Assembly (NCBI RefSeq): GCF_001552715.1
Contig: NZ_BCRS01000033.1
Span: forward strand, 1-40,458
Direction of reading: 5' to 3'
DNA from: Mycolicibacterium vaccae NBRC 14118 = CIP 105934
GTDB lineage: Bacteria; Actinomycetota; Actinomycetes; Mycobacteriales; Mycobacteriaceae
DNA: 40,458 nucleotides
Below, piece after piece: positions 16,807-25,095 of the stretch. The translations under genes and the position numbers were made by a program. The notes beneath the pieces are model-generated. The model saw nothing but the letters and a program-made list of their open reading frames with translations. It searched no databases and was not told the origin of the DNA. Each line of letters starts with the position of its first letter. Positions within the stretch are counted from its first letter, which is position 1.

Positions 16807-18033
16807 TCAGGCGATCGCGCCCTTGTCCTTGAGCGCCTCGATGCGGTCCCAGTCCATCCCCAGTTCCATCAGCACGATCTCGGTGTGCTCGGAGGCCTGC
16901 GGCGCGCGGGTGGTCTGCAGCGGCTCGTGGTTGAACTGCACCGGCCCGCGCACCACCTTGAACGGTTCCCCGCCGTCACTGGCCTCGACCTCGACGACCA
17001 TGTCGTTGGCCAGCGCCTGCTCGTCGCTGCCCAGATCGACCAGGCTCTGGAACGGCGCCCACTGGCCCCTCATCGTCTTCAGATGCCGGCGCCAGTAGTC
17101 GAAGGGCTTGCTGCGGATCGAGTCGGCGATGAGTTCGACTGCGGCCGGGGCATTCTCGATCAGGGGCATGACCTCACTGAACCGCGGGTCGTCGGCGAGC
17201 TCGGGCAGACCGAGATGCTCGAACGCGTCGCGGATGTAGCCGGTCGGGCTGACGATGCACAGGTTGATGGTGCCGCCGTCGGACGTGAGGTAGTTACCGA
17301 GGAACGGGTTGACCGACGGGCTTGCGGAGTCCGGCATCAGCGAGCGCATGGTCTCGCCGGTCTCCATGCCCTGGGTCACGCTCGCGCCGGCCGCCCACCA
17401 GGCGGTGCTGAGCAGCGACACGTCCAGTTCGACCGCCTCGCCGGTGCGCTCGCGGTGGAACAGCGCCGCCGAGATCCCGCCGGCGATGTTCATCCCGCCG
17501 ATCGAGTCGCCGAACGCCGGAATGCCCTGGGACAGCGCGCCGCCGATCTCCTCCGGCGTCAGCGCGTGCCCGACGCCGCTGCGGGTCCAGAACGCGGTGC
17601 CGTCGAAGCCGCCGGTGTCGCGCTCGGGGCCCTTGTCACCGTAGGCGCTGCCGCGGGCGTAGATGATGTCCGGATTCACCGCGCGGATGTGCTCGATGTC
17701 GAACTTGTTCTTCTGCCGCTGCGCGGGCATGTAGTTGGTCAGGAAGACGTCGGCGGTCTTGGCGATCTCGTAGAGCACCTCCTGGCCTTCGGGGGTGGAG
17801 ACGTCGATACCGACGCTGCGCTTGCCGCGGTTGGGATGCTCGATCAGTGGATGACGGTTGGGGTCCAACTGGAAGCCACCCATGTTGATGAAGCCACGTT
17901 GGGTGTCACCGCGCACCGGGTGCTCGACCTTGATGACGTCGGCGCCCCAGTCGGCGAGGATTGCGCCTGCCGCGGGAACGAACGTGAACTGCGCAACCTC
18001 GAGGACGCGGACGCCCTCCATCACCTTGATCAA
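16807..18033 (-). CDS. Class III CoA-transferase (CaiB/BaiF family)
   Basis: A 408-residue CaiB/BaiF-type protein that would move CoA between acyl groups through a mixed anhydride on an Asp, or act as an alpha-methylacyl-CoA racemase relative. The CoA-binding N-terminal part includes LADWGADVIKVEHP and NRGKRSVGID. The candidate catalytic Asp is D144 in GGFDGTAFWTRSG. The start is a TTG at 18033, chosen because GAAGGGA (18040-18046) is six bases upstream; ATG 18021 is the alternative. It is divergent from aldehyde dehydrogenase 1 with operator site 4 between. It gives the pathway an ATP-free route to a CoA ester. Confidence 0.92.
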   Translation of the reverse strand: MIKVMEGVRVLEVAQFTFVPAAGAILADWGADVIKVEHPVRGDTQRGFINMGGFQLDPNRHPLIEHPNRGKRSVGIDVSTPEGQEVLYEIAKTADVFLTNYMPAQRQKNKFDIEHIRAVNPDIIYARGSAYGDKGPERDTGGFDGTAFWTRSGVGHALTPEEIGGALSQGIPAFGDSIGGMNIAGGISAALFHRERTGEAVELDVSLLSTAWWAAGASVTQGMETGETMRSLMPDSASPSVNPFLGNYLTSDGGTINLCIVSPTGYIRDAFEHLGLPELADDPRFSEVMPLIENAPAAVELIADSIRSKPFDYWRRHLKTMRGQWAPFQSLVDLGSDEQALANDMVVEVEASDGGEPFKVVRGPVQFNHEPLQTTRAPQASEHTEIVLMELGMDWDRIEALKDKGAIA

Positions 18034-18085
18034 GTGCGATCCCTTCCGACGACGGTGTCTTTCGGGGGAGTCTAGCGGAGCGCCA

Positions 18086-18106
18086 ATACTGTAATGTTTA
18101 CCGTTG
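18086..18106. promoter_or_regulatory. Two-box operator (TACTGTAA, 4 bp, TACCGTTG), site 4
   Basis: Boxes start at 18087 and 18099. The site lies between the divergent CoA-transferase (53 bp) and aldehyde dehydrogenase 1 (33 bp) start codons and could control both. Confidence 0.7.
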
Positions 18107-18139
18107 AATATCCGGGAGCGGTGGCCGCGGAGGTGCCAA

Positions 18140-19690
18140 GTGAGCGAAGCGCGGGCCGGGACGGTCGACGGTACCCAGACCAGTGTGGAGTGGGGCAGGC
18201 GCGCGGCACAGCGTGCCGAGCCCCGCATGCTGATCGCGGGTGATCTCGTCGAGGCGGCTTCCGGGGCGCGGTTCGACAACCACAGCCCCGCGACCGGCAC
18301 CGTGCTGGGGGTGACGGCCGCGGCGGGCGGCGAGGACATGAACCGCGCGATCGCCGCGGCGCGCACGGCATTCGACACGACCGACTGGTCGACCAACCGG
18401 GACCTGCGCAGGCGGTGCCTGGACCAGTTGCAGGCAGCGATCGAGTCCGAAAAGGACGAGTTGCGAACCGAACTCGTCGCCGAGGTCGGCTGCCCGGTGA
18501 TGACGACCGAATCCGCGCAGCTGGACTGGCCGCTCGCCGAAGCGTTGCGCTACCCGGCGCAACTGATCGAGACCTTCGAATGGGAACGCGTGCTCGACGG
18601 CGGCGGTCTGTTCGGCGAGCGCAACATCCGGACCGTCGTCAAGGAGGCGGTCGGTGTCGTCGCCGCAGTGACACCGTCGAACTTTCCGATCGAGGTCATC
18701 CTCAACAAGCTCGGCCCGGCGCTGGCGGCGGGCAACACCGTCGTCCTCAAGCCGGACCCGCACACCCCGTGGAATGCGACCCGGCTGGGACGCCTGATCG
18801 CCGAGAAGACCGACATCCCGCCGGGTGTGGTCAACGTCGTGACGACACCCTCGAACGGCGTCGCCGGCCTGCTGGGTACCGACCCGCGGGTGGACCTGAT
18901 GTCGTTCACCGGGTCGACCGCGGTCGGCAAGCTGCTGATGCGCCAGGGCGCGGACACGATGAAGCGCATGTTCCTCGAGCTCGGCGGCAAGTCGGCGGCC
19001 ATCGTGCTCGACGACGCGAACCCGGCGGTGATCGTCCCGACAGCCATGGGTGTCTGCGTGCACGCCGGGCAGGCCTGCGCCGCAACGACCCGGATGCTGA
19101 TCCACCGGTCGCTGTACGAGCAGGCCGTCGTCGACATCACCGCCGCGTATCAGCTTCTGCCCGTTGGGGATCCGGTCGACCCGGGCACGCTCGTCGGGCC
19201 GGTGATCAGCGCCACGCAGAAGGACCGGGTGCTCGCCGCGATCGAGGGCGCGCGCCGCGACGGCGCGGAGATCATTGCCGGCGGGGGAGAGGTGCAGGGA
19301 CTGCCCGAGCATCTGGCCGGCGGGCACTTCGTCGCGCCGACGGTGATCACCGGCGTCGACAACAGCGCCGCGATCGCGCAGCAGGAAGTGTTCGGACCGG
19401 TTCTGGTGCTGCTGCCTTTCGATGATGACGACGACGCGGTGCGCATCGCCAACGACAGCGCCTTCGGCCTCGCCGGTGCGGTGATGTCGCGGTCGGCCGA
19501 GCGGGGGATGAACATCGCCCGGCGCGTGCGCACCGGCGCTTTCGGAGTCAACGGCGGCATGTTCTACGGCGCCGACGCCCCGTTCGGCGGCTACAAGAGC
19601 AGCGGTGTCGGAAGGCAGTGCGGCATCGAGGGTTTCAAGCAGTACCTGGAAACCAAGACCATCGCCCGGCGCGAGCGACGCCAGAGCTGA
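18140..19690 (+). CDS. Aldehyde dehydrogenase 1 (NAD(P)-dependent)
   Basis: A 516-residue aldehyde dehydrogenase that would oxidise an aldehyde to the acid. The Rossmann region is AAVTPSNFPIEV (the usual TPWNFP with Ser for Trp) and FTGSTAVGK; the general base is E280 in LELGGKS and the nucleophile is C313 in AGQACAATTR. The C-terminal FGGYKSSGVGRQCG is typical. GTG 18140 has GGAGG (18129-18133) six bases upstream. It sits in front of convergent P450 2 with a 59-bp gap (19691-19749) that shows nothing notable. With P450 and SDR neighbours it fits stepwise oxidation of a methyl or hydroxymethyl group to an acid. Confidence 0.94.
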   Translation: MSEARAGTVDGTQTSVEWGRRAAQRAEPRMLIAGDLVEAASGARFDNHSPATGTVLGVTAAAGGEDMNRAIAAARTAFDTTDWSTNRDLRRRCLDQLQAAIESEKDELRTELVAEVGCPVMTTESAQLDWPLAEALRYPAQLIETFEWERVLDGGGLFGERNIRTVVKEAVGVVAAVTPSNFPIEVILNKLGPALAAGNTVVLKPDPHTPWNATRLGRLIAEKTDIPPGVVNVVTTPSNGVAGLLGTDPRVDLMSFTGSTAVGKLLMRQGADTMKRMFLELGGKSAAIVLDDANPAVIVPTAMGVCVHAGQACAATTRMLIHRSLYEQAVVDITAAYQLLPVGDPVDPGTLVGPVISATQKDRVLAAIEGARRDGAEIIAGGGEVQGLPEHLAGGHFVAPTVITGVDNSAAIAQQEVFGPVLVLLPFDDDDDAVRIANDSAFGLAGAVMSRSAERGMNIARRVRTGAFGVNGGMFYGADAPFGGYKSSGVGRQCGIEGFKQYLETKTIARRERRQS

Positions 19691-19749
19691 TCATCTCCGC
19701 GAGCGTGAAACCAGGGCTGTGATGAGAGCCTGCTTCGCGACCCGGAATG

Positions 19750-20928
19750 CTATTCCGCGGGGGTGAAGGTGACCGGCAGGGCGGTCGGGGAGCGGAACGG
19801 CTGACCGTGGATGTGCGGGTCGTCGTCGGTGAGCAGCTCGATGTCGGTCAGCCGGGTCAGTAGCGTCTCGAGGGCGACCCGAGTCTCCATGCGGGCCAGG
19901 TGCAGACCCATGCAGGTGTGCTCGCCGGCGGCAAAAGACAGGTGCGGCATCCTTTTCCGGAAGATGTCGAACTCCTCGGACCGCTCCCACCGGGCCTCGT
20001 CGCGGTTGGCCGACCCGATGCACACGTCGATCACCGCACCGGCCGGGATCTGCACGCCGTCGATCTCGGTGTCCTCGGTGGCGAAGCGCTGCACGGTCGT
20101 CAGCGGTGTCTCGTAGCGCAGCCCCTCCTCGATGGCCGGTTCGATCAAAGCGGGGTCGGCGTTGACGGCGTCGAACTGGTCGCGGTGGGTGAGCAGCAGG
20201 TAGAGCAGATTGCCCGACGAGCGGAACGTGGTCTCCAGGCCGGCGGGCAGCAGCAGACGCAGAAACGAGTAGATGGCCTCGTTGGTGAGGCGTTCGCCGT
20301 CGATCTCGGCGGACACCAGGTCGCCGATGATGTCCTCGGTGGGGGCGGACCGGCGCCGGTCGATCTGACCGAGGAAATAGTCCTTCAACGCAGCGGACGC
20401 CTCGAACGCTCTCTTGTGCTTGACGGTGTAGCTGATCAGCTCGACCGCGCGCCGACGGAACCACGGCAGGTCCTCCTCGGGCAGGCCGAGCAGCCGGGAG
20501 ATCACCCGGGTGGGAAACTCCAGGGTGAAGTCGCGGATCAGGTCTGCCCTGCCGCGCTCGATGATCTCGTCGATCAGGCCGTTGACGACGGGCCGCACGA
20601 TCTCGGGCTCCCACCGCGCCAGGGATCTGGTCTTGAACGCCGCGGAGACGAGGTTGCGGTGATCCCAGTGGGTCCTGCCCTCCATGGCCAGGATGGTCGG
20701 GCCGATGAACAGCCCGATGGTGGAGTCGTAGATCTTGGAGTTGAACACCTTGCCGTCGCGGAACACCCTGTTGACCGCGTCGAACGACACCGCGGCATAG
20801 AGCTTTTCGGGACGCAGTGAGTCCGGTGTCTTCGACCAGTCCATCACCGATCCGCGGAAGACCCCGCCCTCGGCCCTGCGGCGCGCGAACATCGGATAGG
20901 GATCGCGCAGATCGATCGGCTCGTCCAT
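19750..20928 (-). CDS. Cytochrome P450 2
   Basis: A 392-residue soluble P450. The I-helix motif is LLPAGLETTF, ExxR is EEGLR, and the haem loop is FAAGEHTCMG with ligand C339. ATG 20928 was chosen because AGGA lies seven bases upstream; GTG 20955 is in frame but would begin only five bases from operator site 5. The SDR gene lies 43 bp upstream on the same strand, with the operator in the junction, so it can be expressed from its own promoter as well as by read-through. Redox partners are not encoded nearby. Substrate unknown. Confidence 0.95.
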   Translation of the reverse strand: MDEPIDLRDPYPMFARRRAEGGVFRGSVMDWSKTPDSLRPEKLYAAVSFDAVNRVFRDGKVFNSKIYDSTIGLFIGPTILAMEGRTHWDHRNLVSAAFKTRSLARWEPEIVRPVVNGLIDEIIERGRADLIRDFTLEFPTRVISRLLGLPEEDLPWFRRRAVELISYTVKHKRAFEASAALKDYFLGQIDRRRSAPTEDIIGDLVSAEIDGERLTNEAIYSFLRLLLPAGLETTFRSSGNLLYLLLTHRDQFDAVNADPALIEPAIEEGLRYETPLTTVQRFATEDTEIDGVQIPAGAVIDVCIGSANRDEARWERSEEFDIFRKRMPHLSFAAGEHTCMGLHLARMETRVALETLLTRLTDIELLTDDDPHIHGQPFRSPTALPVTFTPAE

Positions 20929-20959
20929 CGCGAGGTCCTGCGCATCCGTCTCCACGAAG

Positions 20960-20980
20960 GTACTGTAATCCTTACGGTAA
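20960..20980. promoter_or_regulatory. Two-box operator (TACTGTAA, 4 bp, TACGGTAA), site 5
   Basis: Boxes start at 20961 and 20973 and are the closest pair to consensus in the window. The site lies 32 bp upstream of P450 2 and overlaps the stop codon of the upstream same-strand SDR gene (stop at 20972-20974), so it is internal to a possible transcript. Confidence 0.75.
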
Positions 20981-21781
20981 TGCTGTGTACAGTGCCTCCA
21001 GCGCGATCGGCGCACCGGCCGTCATCGCCGTGACGAACCCCGAATCCACGTGCAGGTCCTGACCGTTGATCCACTGCGCGGCGTCGGAGGCCAGGAACGC
21101 GATGACGGGCACGACGTCCTCGACGGTGCCGTGCCTGCCGTAGGTGTCGCGCAGCATGTCGAGGATCTCCTTGCCCATCGTCTGCTCGAAATCGGCCAGG
21201 ATCGGGGTCTGCACCGGCCCGGGGCTGACGGTGTTGACCCGAACCCCGTAGCGGGACAGCGCCGAACCGGCCAACCGCTTGGCGTAGAGGATCACCGCCT
21301 GTTTGGACGACGTGTACACCGGATAGGACGGGTCCTGGCGGGCCTGCCAGGCGGCGACGGCCTCGGCGTCGGTGGCGGCGAGCAGTTCGGAGAGTTCGTC
21401 GAGGCGCTGCTCCCAGCCGATTCCGGCGATCGACGCGACGGCCACCACTGCACCGCCGCGGCGCATACGCGGCAGCATGCCCTCGACCATCAGGCGCATG
21501 CCCAGGTAGTTGACCGTCAGTACATCGTCAGCCGGAGCGGTGCCGGGGACGCCGGCCACGTGCGCGAGCACGTCCCACCCGGTTCCCAGGCCGTCCAGCA
21601 GTGCGGCGATGCTGTGCGGGTCGCGCAGATCGCACTGTGCATGCGCCGAAGCCGGTGTGTCATTGGGGCGCAGATCGACGGCCAGCACGTGGTCACCGCT
21701 GTGGTGGAAGTGCGCGGCCACGGCCGCGCCGATGCCGGAACCTGCTCCGACGACGACGATCCTGCGCTTGTCCGCCTGCAT
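20972..21781 (-). CDS. HsdA-like short-chain dehydrogenase (SDR 2)
   Basis: A 269-residue SDR with cofactor loop GAGSGIG (12-18), Asp at the end of beta-2 (AVDLRP, favouring NAD), and catalytic S118, Y156 and K160 in YTSSK. The Ser-Tyr gap is 38 residues instead of about 13. That long insertion is the hallmark of the 3-alpha-hydroxysteroid dehydrogenase/carbonyl reductase HsdA of Comamonas, whose Ser114-Tyr155-Lys159 spacing is nearly equal. A steroid or terpenoid alcohol is a reasonable substrate guess. ATG 21781 has GGGAAG eight bases upstream; GTG 21787 is too close to it. Its promoter carries operator site 6. Confidence 0.92.
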   Translation of the reverse strand: MQADKRRIVVVGAGSGIGAAVAAHFHHSGDHVLAVDLRPNDTPASAHAQCDLRDPHSIAALLDGLGTGWDVLAHVAGVPGTAPADDVLTVNYLGMRLMVEGMLPRMRRGGAVVAVASIAGIGWEQRLDELSELLAATDAEAVAAWQARQDPSYPVYTSSKQAVILYAKRLAGSALSRYGVRVNTVSPGPVQTPILADFEQTMGKEILDMLRDTYGRHGTVEDVVPVIAFLASDAAQWINGQDLHVDSGFVTAMTAGAPIALEALYTALP

Positions 21782-21801
21782 GCGCACCGCTTCCCGTCAC
21801 G

Positions 21802-21833
21802 TCCCGTAATAACGACAGTAAGCATGACTGTAC
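21802..21833. promoter_or_regulatory. Three-box operator (TCCCGTAA, GACAGTAA, GACTGTAC), site 6
   Basis: Three boxes start at 21802, 21814 and 21826, all in one 12-bp phase, just upstream of SDR 2 (20 bp). Each keeps the CnGTA core. It is the only site with three clear boxes. Confidence 0.6.
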
Positions 21834-21859
21834 CGCGGTCGACAATGCCGCAGCGGGTG

Positions 21860-21880
21860 TTACCGTTGCCGATACCGCAG
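21860..21880. promoter_or_regulatory. Two-box operator (TACCGTTG, 4 bp, TACCGCAG), site 7
   Basis: Boxes start at 21861 and 21873, ending 25 bp before the ATG of aldehyde dehydrogenase 2. It shares the 124-bp divergent gap with site 6, so the two genes there seem to have separate operators. Confidence 0.6.
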
Positions 21881-21905
21881 GCGGTGTCGGACAGAGGAGT
21901 CGCGC

Positions 21906-23387
21906 ATGGCAGTGCTGCTGGGCGGCATGACCGCCAGCCGGCAGGAACCGATGTCGGCGATCCTCGAACGGCAGCGGGCGGCGTTCATCGCCGACGGACC
22001 ACCGGATGCGGCGCTGCGGCGCAACCGCATCGACCGGATGCTGGCTCTGGTTCTCGACAACGCCGACGACTTCGTCGACGCGATGACCGCGGACTTCGGC
22101 ACCCGGCCGCGCGCCGGATCGCTGTTCACCGAGATCATGGGCATGATCTCGGTGATCGAACACACCAGAGCCCATGTGCGGCAATGGATGAAGCCCGCCA
22201 AGCTGATGCGCCCGGCCCGTCCGCTCGGCCTGCGGGCCGAAGTGCGGCCGTCACCGCTCGGGGTCGTCGGGATCATCGGCCCGTGGAACTTCCCGCTGAA
22301 CCTGGTGGTGCTGCCCGCCGTGGCGGCGTTCGCCGCAGGCAACCGGGCGATGATCAAGATGTCGGAGGTGACGCCCCGCACCGCGGACCTGATGGCGGCC
22401 GTCGCACCCGCGTACTTCGACGCCGCCGAACTCGCGGTGATCACCGGTGGCGCCGACGTCGCCGCGGATTTCGCGGCACTGCCGTTCGACCACCTGTTCT
22501 TCACCGGGTCTCCGGACGTCGGGGCGCTGGTGCAACGGGCGGCCGCAGCCAATCTGGTGCCGGTGACCCTGGAACTCGGCGGCAAGAACCCGGTGGTGGT
22601 CGGGCCCGCCGCCGATGTCGAGCGCGCGGCCGGGCGAATCGCGCAGGGCCGCATGATCAACGGCGGCCAGGTGTGCGTGTGCCCGGATTACGTGTTCGTC
22701 CCGGCCGATCGGGTGGAGAAGTTCGTCGCGATCGCCCGGGACACTCTGCGCGGCATGTTCAGCTCGATCGTGGACAACGACGACTACTGCTCGTCGGTCA
22801 ACGAGGCCAACTTCGACCGCGTCGTCGGCCTGATCGAGGACGCCCGCGCCAAGGGCGCGAGGGTCGAATCGGTGGCGCCGCCGCACGAGTCCCTTCCCGA
22901 CCGCCGGACGCGCAAGATCGCGCCGACGCTGCTGCTCGACGTGGACGACGGCATGCGGATCGCCGACGAGGAGACGTTCGGTCCGGTGCTCGCCGTCCGG
23001 CCCTACGAACGCCTCGCCGACGTCGTCGACTACGTCAACGCGCGCCCGGCGCCGCTGGTGGCCTACTGGTTCGGTCCCGACGACGCCGACTTCCGGTGGT
23101 TCGTCGAACGCACCCGCAGCGGTGGCGTCGCGCGCAATGACTTTGCCGCACAGATGATCCCGTCGGCGGCACCGTTCGGCGGCGTCGGGCGCAGCGGCAT
23201 GGGCGCCTACCACGGCAAGGCGGGGTTCGACGCGTTCAGCCACTACCGCACGGTGGTGGGCAGCGATCTGCCGTTCACCGTCACCGGCCGCGCGGCGCCA
23301 CCGTTCACCCGCTCGACGACGATGACCACCACGCTGGCGCTGCGGCTGGTGCAGCGCCGGACGCGCAGGCGGCTCAGGAACCGCTGA
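21906..23387 (+). CDS. Coniferyl-aldehyde-type aldehyde dehydrogenase 2
   Basis: A 493-residue aldehyde dehydrogenase of the class 3/coniferyl aldehyde dehydrogenase type. GVVGIIGPWNFPLNL (120-134) and FFTGSPDVG bind NAD(P); the base is E223 in LELGGKNP and the nucleophile is C257 in GGQVCVCPDY. The C-terminus GGVGRSGMGAYHGKAGFDAFSH is characteristic of this group, followed by an Arg-rich tail. AGAGGAG (21893-21899) is six bases before ATG 21906. It overlaps the 3' end of ligase 2 by 14 bp on the opposite strand. It belongs to a different subfamily from aldehyde dehydrogenase 1, suggesting a different aldehyde. Confidence 0.94.
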   Translation: MAVLLGGMTASRQEPMSAILERQRAAFIADGPPDAALRRNRIDRMLALVLDNADDFVDAMTADFGTRPRAGSLFTEIMGMISVIEHTRAHVRQWMKPAKLMRPARPLGLRAEVRPSPLGVVGIIGPWNFPLNLVVLPAVAAFAAGNRAMIKMSEVTPRTADLMAAVAPAYFDAAELAVITGGADVAADFAALPFDHLFFTGSPDVGALVQRAAAANLVPVTLELGGKNPVVVGPAADVERAAGRIAQGRMINGGQVCVCPDYVFVPADRVEKFVAIARDTLRGMFSSIVDNDDYCSSVNEANFDRVVGLIEDARAKGARVESVAPPHESLPDRRTRKIAPTLLLDVDDGMRIADEETFGPVLAVRPYERLADVVDYVNARPAPLVAYWFGPDDADFRWFVERTRSGGVARNDFAAQMIPSAAPFGGVGRSGMGAYHGKAGFDAFSHYRTVVGSDLPFTVTGRAAPPFTRSTTMTTTLALRLVQRRTRRRLRNR

Positions 23388-25026
23388 CGGCCTGCTCGCG
23401 CGCCCACCGGTAGTCGGCCTTGCCGGCCGGGCTGCGCTCGATCACCGGACGGAACACCACCGCCTTGGGCAGCTTGTACCGGGCGACCACCGTCGAGGCG
23501 TGCTCGACCAGTTCCTCGGCGGAGACGCTCGCGCCGTCGGCGAGCGCCACCACGGCAACCACCTCCTGGCCCCAGCGTTCGCTGGGCCGTCCCGCCACCA
23601 CGACGTCGGCGACCGCGGGATGCGACGCGATCGCGGACTCGACCTCCTCGGCGAAGATCTTCTCGCCGCCGGAGTTGATGGTGACCGAATCGCGGCCGAG
23701 CAGTTCGATCGCCCCGTCGGCGAGATGGCGGGCCCGGTCGCCGGGCACCGAGTAGCGCACGCCGTCGATGACGGGGAACGTCGCCGCGGTCTTGGCGGCG
23801 TCGCCCTTGTAGCCCAGCGGCACATAGCCGCGCTGGGCCAGCCAGCCCATGTCGTCGTGGCCCGGTTCCAGGATCGACCCGAGGTCCTCGGCGGCGACGA
23901 AGGTGTCCGGCCCTGCGGTGAACCGGCCCGTCGACACCGCTCCTGGAGCCGACATGTGCGTCATCTGGGCGCCGGTCTCGGAGGACCCGACGCCGTCGAC
24001 GACGATCAGGTTCTGCTTGGCGTCGATCAGGCGCTGCTTGGCGGTCGGGGTCAACTGCGCGCCGCCGTTGGCGACCACGGCCAGCGACGACAGGTCCGCA
24101 CCGGTGCGCTCGAACGCCTCGGCCAGCGGGCGGGCCATCGCGTCACCGACCACGGTGACCGCGAGAACCTTCTCGCGCTCGATGGTGGCGATCACGTCGT
24201 CGACGTCGAGGTGGCTGGTGATCGGCGAGAACACCACGGTCTGGCCGGTGTTCATCGCGGTGAAGACCGCCCACTGCGCGGCGCCGTGCATCAGCGGCGG
24301 CAGCACCATCAGCGTGCTGCCCGGGGATTCGGCGCACCGCTGTGCGACGTCGTCCAGCGACGAGATCAGCTCGCCGGTATAGAGACTGCGGCCGCCGAAG
24401 GAGGCCATGAAGATGTCGTGCTGGCGCCACAACACGCCCTTGGGCATGCCGGTGGTGCCGCCGGTGTAGAGCACGTACAGATCGTCGGCGGACGGTTCCA
24501 CGGGTGGCGGATCGGACGGGCCCTCGGCCACGATCGACTCGTAATCGACTGCGCCGGGCAACAGTTCGTTGGCGGAGTCGTCGGCGATCTGGATCAGGAC
24601 CCTGAGGTCGGGCAGCCCGGGAAGCACCTCGGCAAGCCGGGGGGCGAACGCGGCGTGGTAGAGCAGCGCGGTGGCGCCGGAGTCGGCCAGCAGATACTGC
24701 AGCTCGCTCTTGACGTAGCGGTAGTTCACGTTGAACGGGGCCACCCGGGCCCGCCACGCGCCCAGCATGCCTTCGACGTACTCGGGTCCGTTGTGGGCGT
24801 AGATGCCCAGCAGATCCTGGCCGACCTCATGGCCGGGCAGCTCGGATCGCTCGGTGTGGCAGCCCAACCCCTGCGCATGCAGGTAGGCGCCGAGCCGGTT
24901 GGCGCGCGCGACGACCTGCGCGTAGGTGTAGCGGCGATCGCCCTGGACGATGAACTCGCGATCGCCGATCACGGCGGTGACGGCATCGGCGGCGGCCGGG
25001 ACGGTGAACTGAATCGACTCGGTCAT
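23374..25026 (-). CDS. Acyl-CoA ligase 2 (FadD, AMP-forming)
   Basis: A 550-residue ANL-superfamily ligase. P-loop YTGGTTGMPKG (187-197), A5 motif GVGSSETG, A8 region GRDSVTINSGGEK and catalytic K536 in SPAGKADYRWA are all present. PKGVLWRQHDIF and LPPLMHGAAQWA resemble FadD19, the ligase that loads C24-C27 steroid acids. It carries the same 12-residue insertion at about 56-70 (HTERSELPGHExGQD) as ligase 1, so the two belong to one subgroup although only moderately similar overall. ATG 25026. It lies 69 bp downstream of the isochorismatase-fold gene, with a 14-bp inverted repeat between, and may have its own promoter. Confidence 0.94.
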   Translation of the reverse strand: MTESIQFTVPAAADAVTAVIGDREFIVQGDRRYTYAQVVARANRLGAYLHAQGLGCHTERSELPGHEVGQDLLGIYAHNGPEYVEGMLGAWRARVAPFNVNYRYVKSELQYLLADSGATALLYHAAFAPRLAEVLPGLPDLRVLIQIADDSANELLPGAVDYESIVAEGPSDPPPVEPSADDLYVLYTGGTTGMPKGVLWRQHDIFMASFGGRSLYTGELISSLDDVAQRCAESPGSTLMVLPPLMHGAAQWAVFTAMNTGQTVVFSPITSHLDVDDVIATIEREKVLAVTVVGDAMARPLAEAFERTGADLSSLAVVANGGAQLTPTAKQRLIDAKQNLIVVDGVGSSETGAQMTHMSAPGAVSTGRFTAGPDTFVAAEDLGSILEPGHDDMGWLAQRGYVPLGYKGDAAKTAATFPVIDGVRYSVPGDRARHLADGAIELLGRDSVTINSGGEKIFAEEVESAIASHPAVADVVVAGRPSERWGQEVVAVVALADGASVSAEELVEHASTVVARYKLPKAVVFRPVIERSPAGKADYRWAREQAVSGS

Positions 25027-25058
25027 GCGAGCGACTCTAGACGGAAGCCCCGATCGAG

Positions 25059-25072
25059 TGGACAGTTGTCCA
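25059..25072. promoter_or_regulatory. Inverted repeat TGGACA-GT-TGTCCA upstream of acyl-CoA ligase 2
   Basis: Two perfect 6-bp arms separated by two bases lie 32 bp upstream of the ligase start, in the 69-bp gap to the previous gene. The form suits a dimeric repressor such as a GntR- or TetR-type protein and is unlike the TACnGTAA boxes. No T-run follows, so a terminator is unlikely. Confidence 0.4.
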
Positions 25073-25095
25073 AAAGTTGTATGCCCATCGTCGGG

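Noticed and set aside
20986..20995. Extra TACAGTGC box beside operator site 5
   Set aside because: It starts 15 bp, not 12, after the second box and lies inside the SDR coding sequence.
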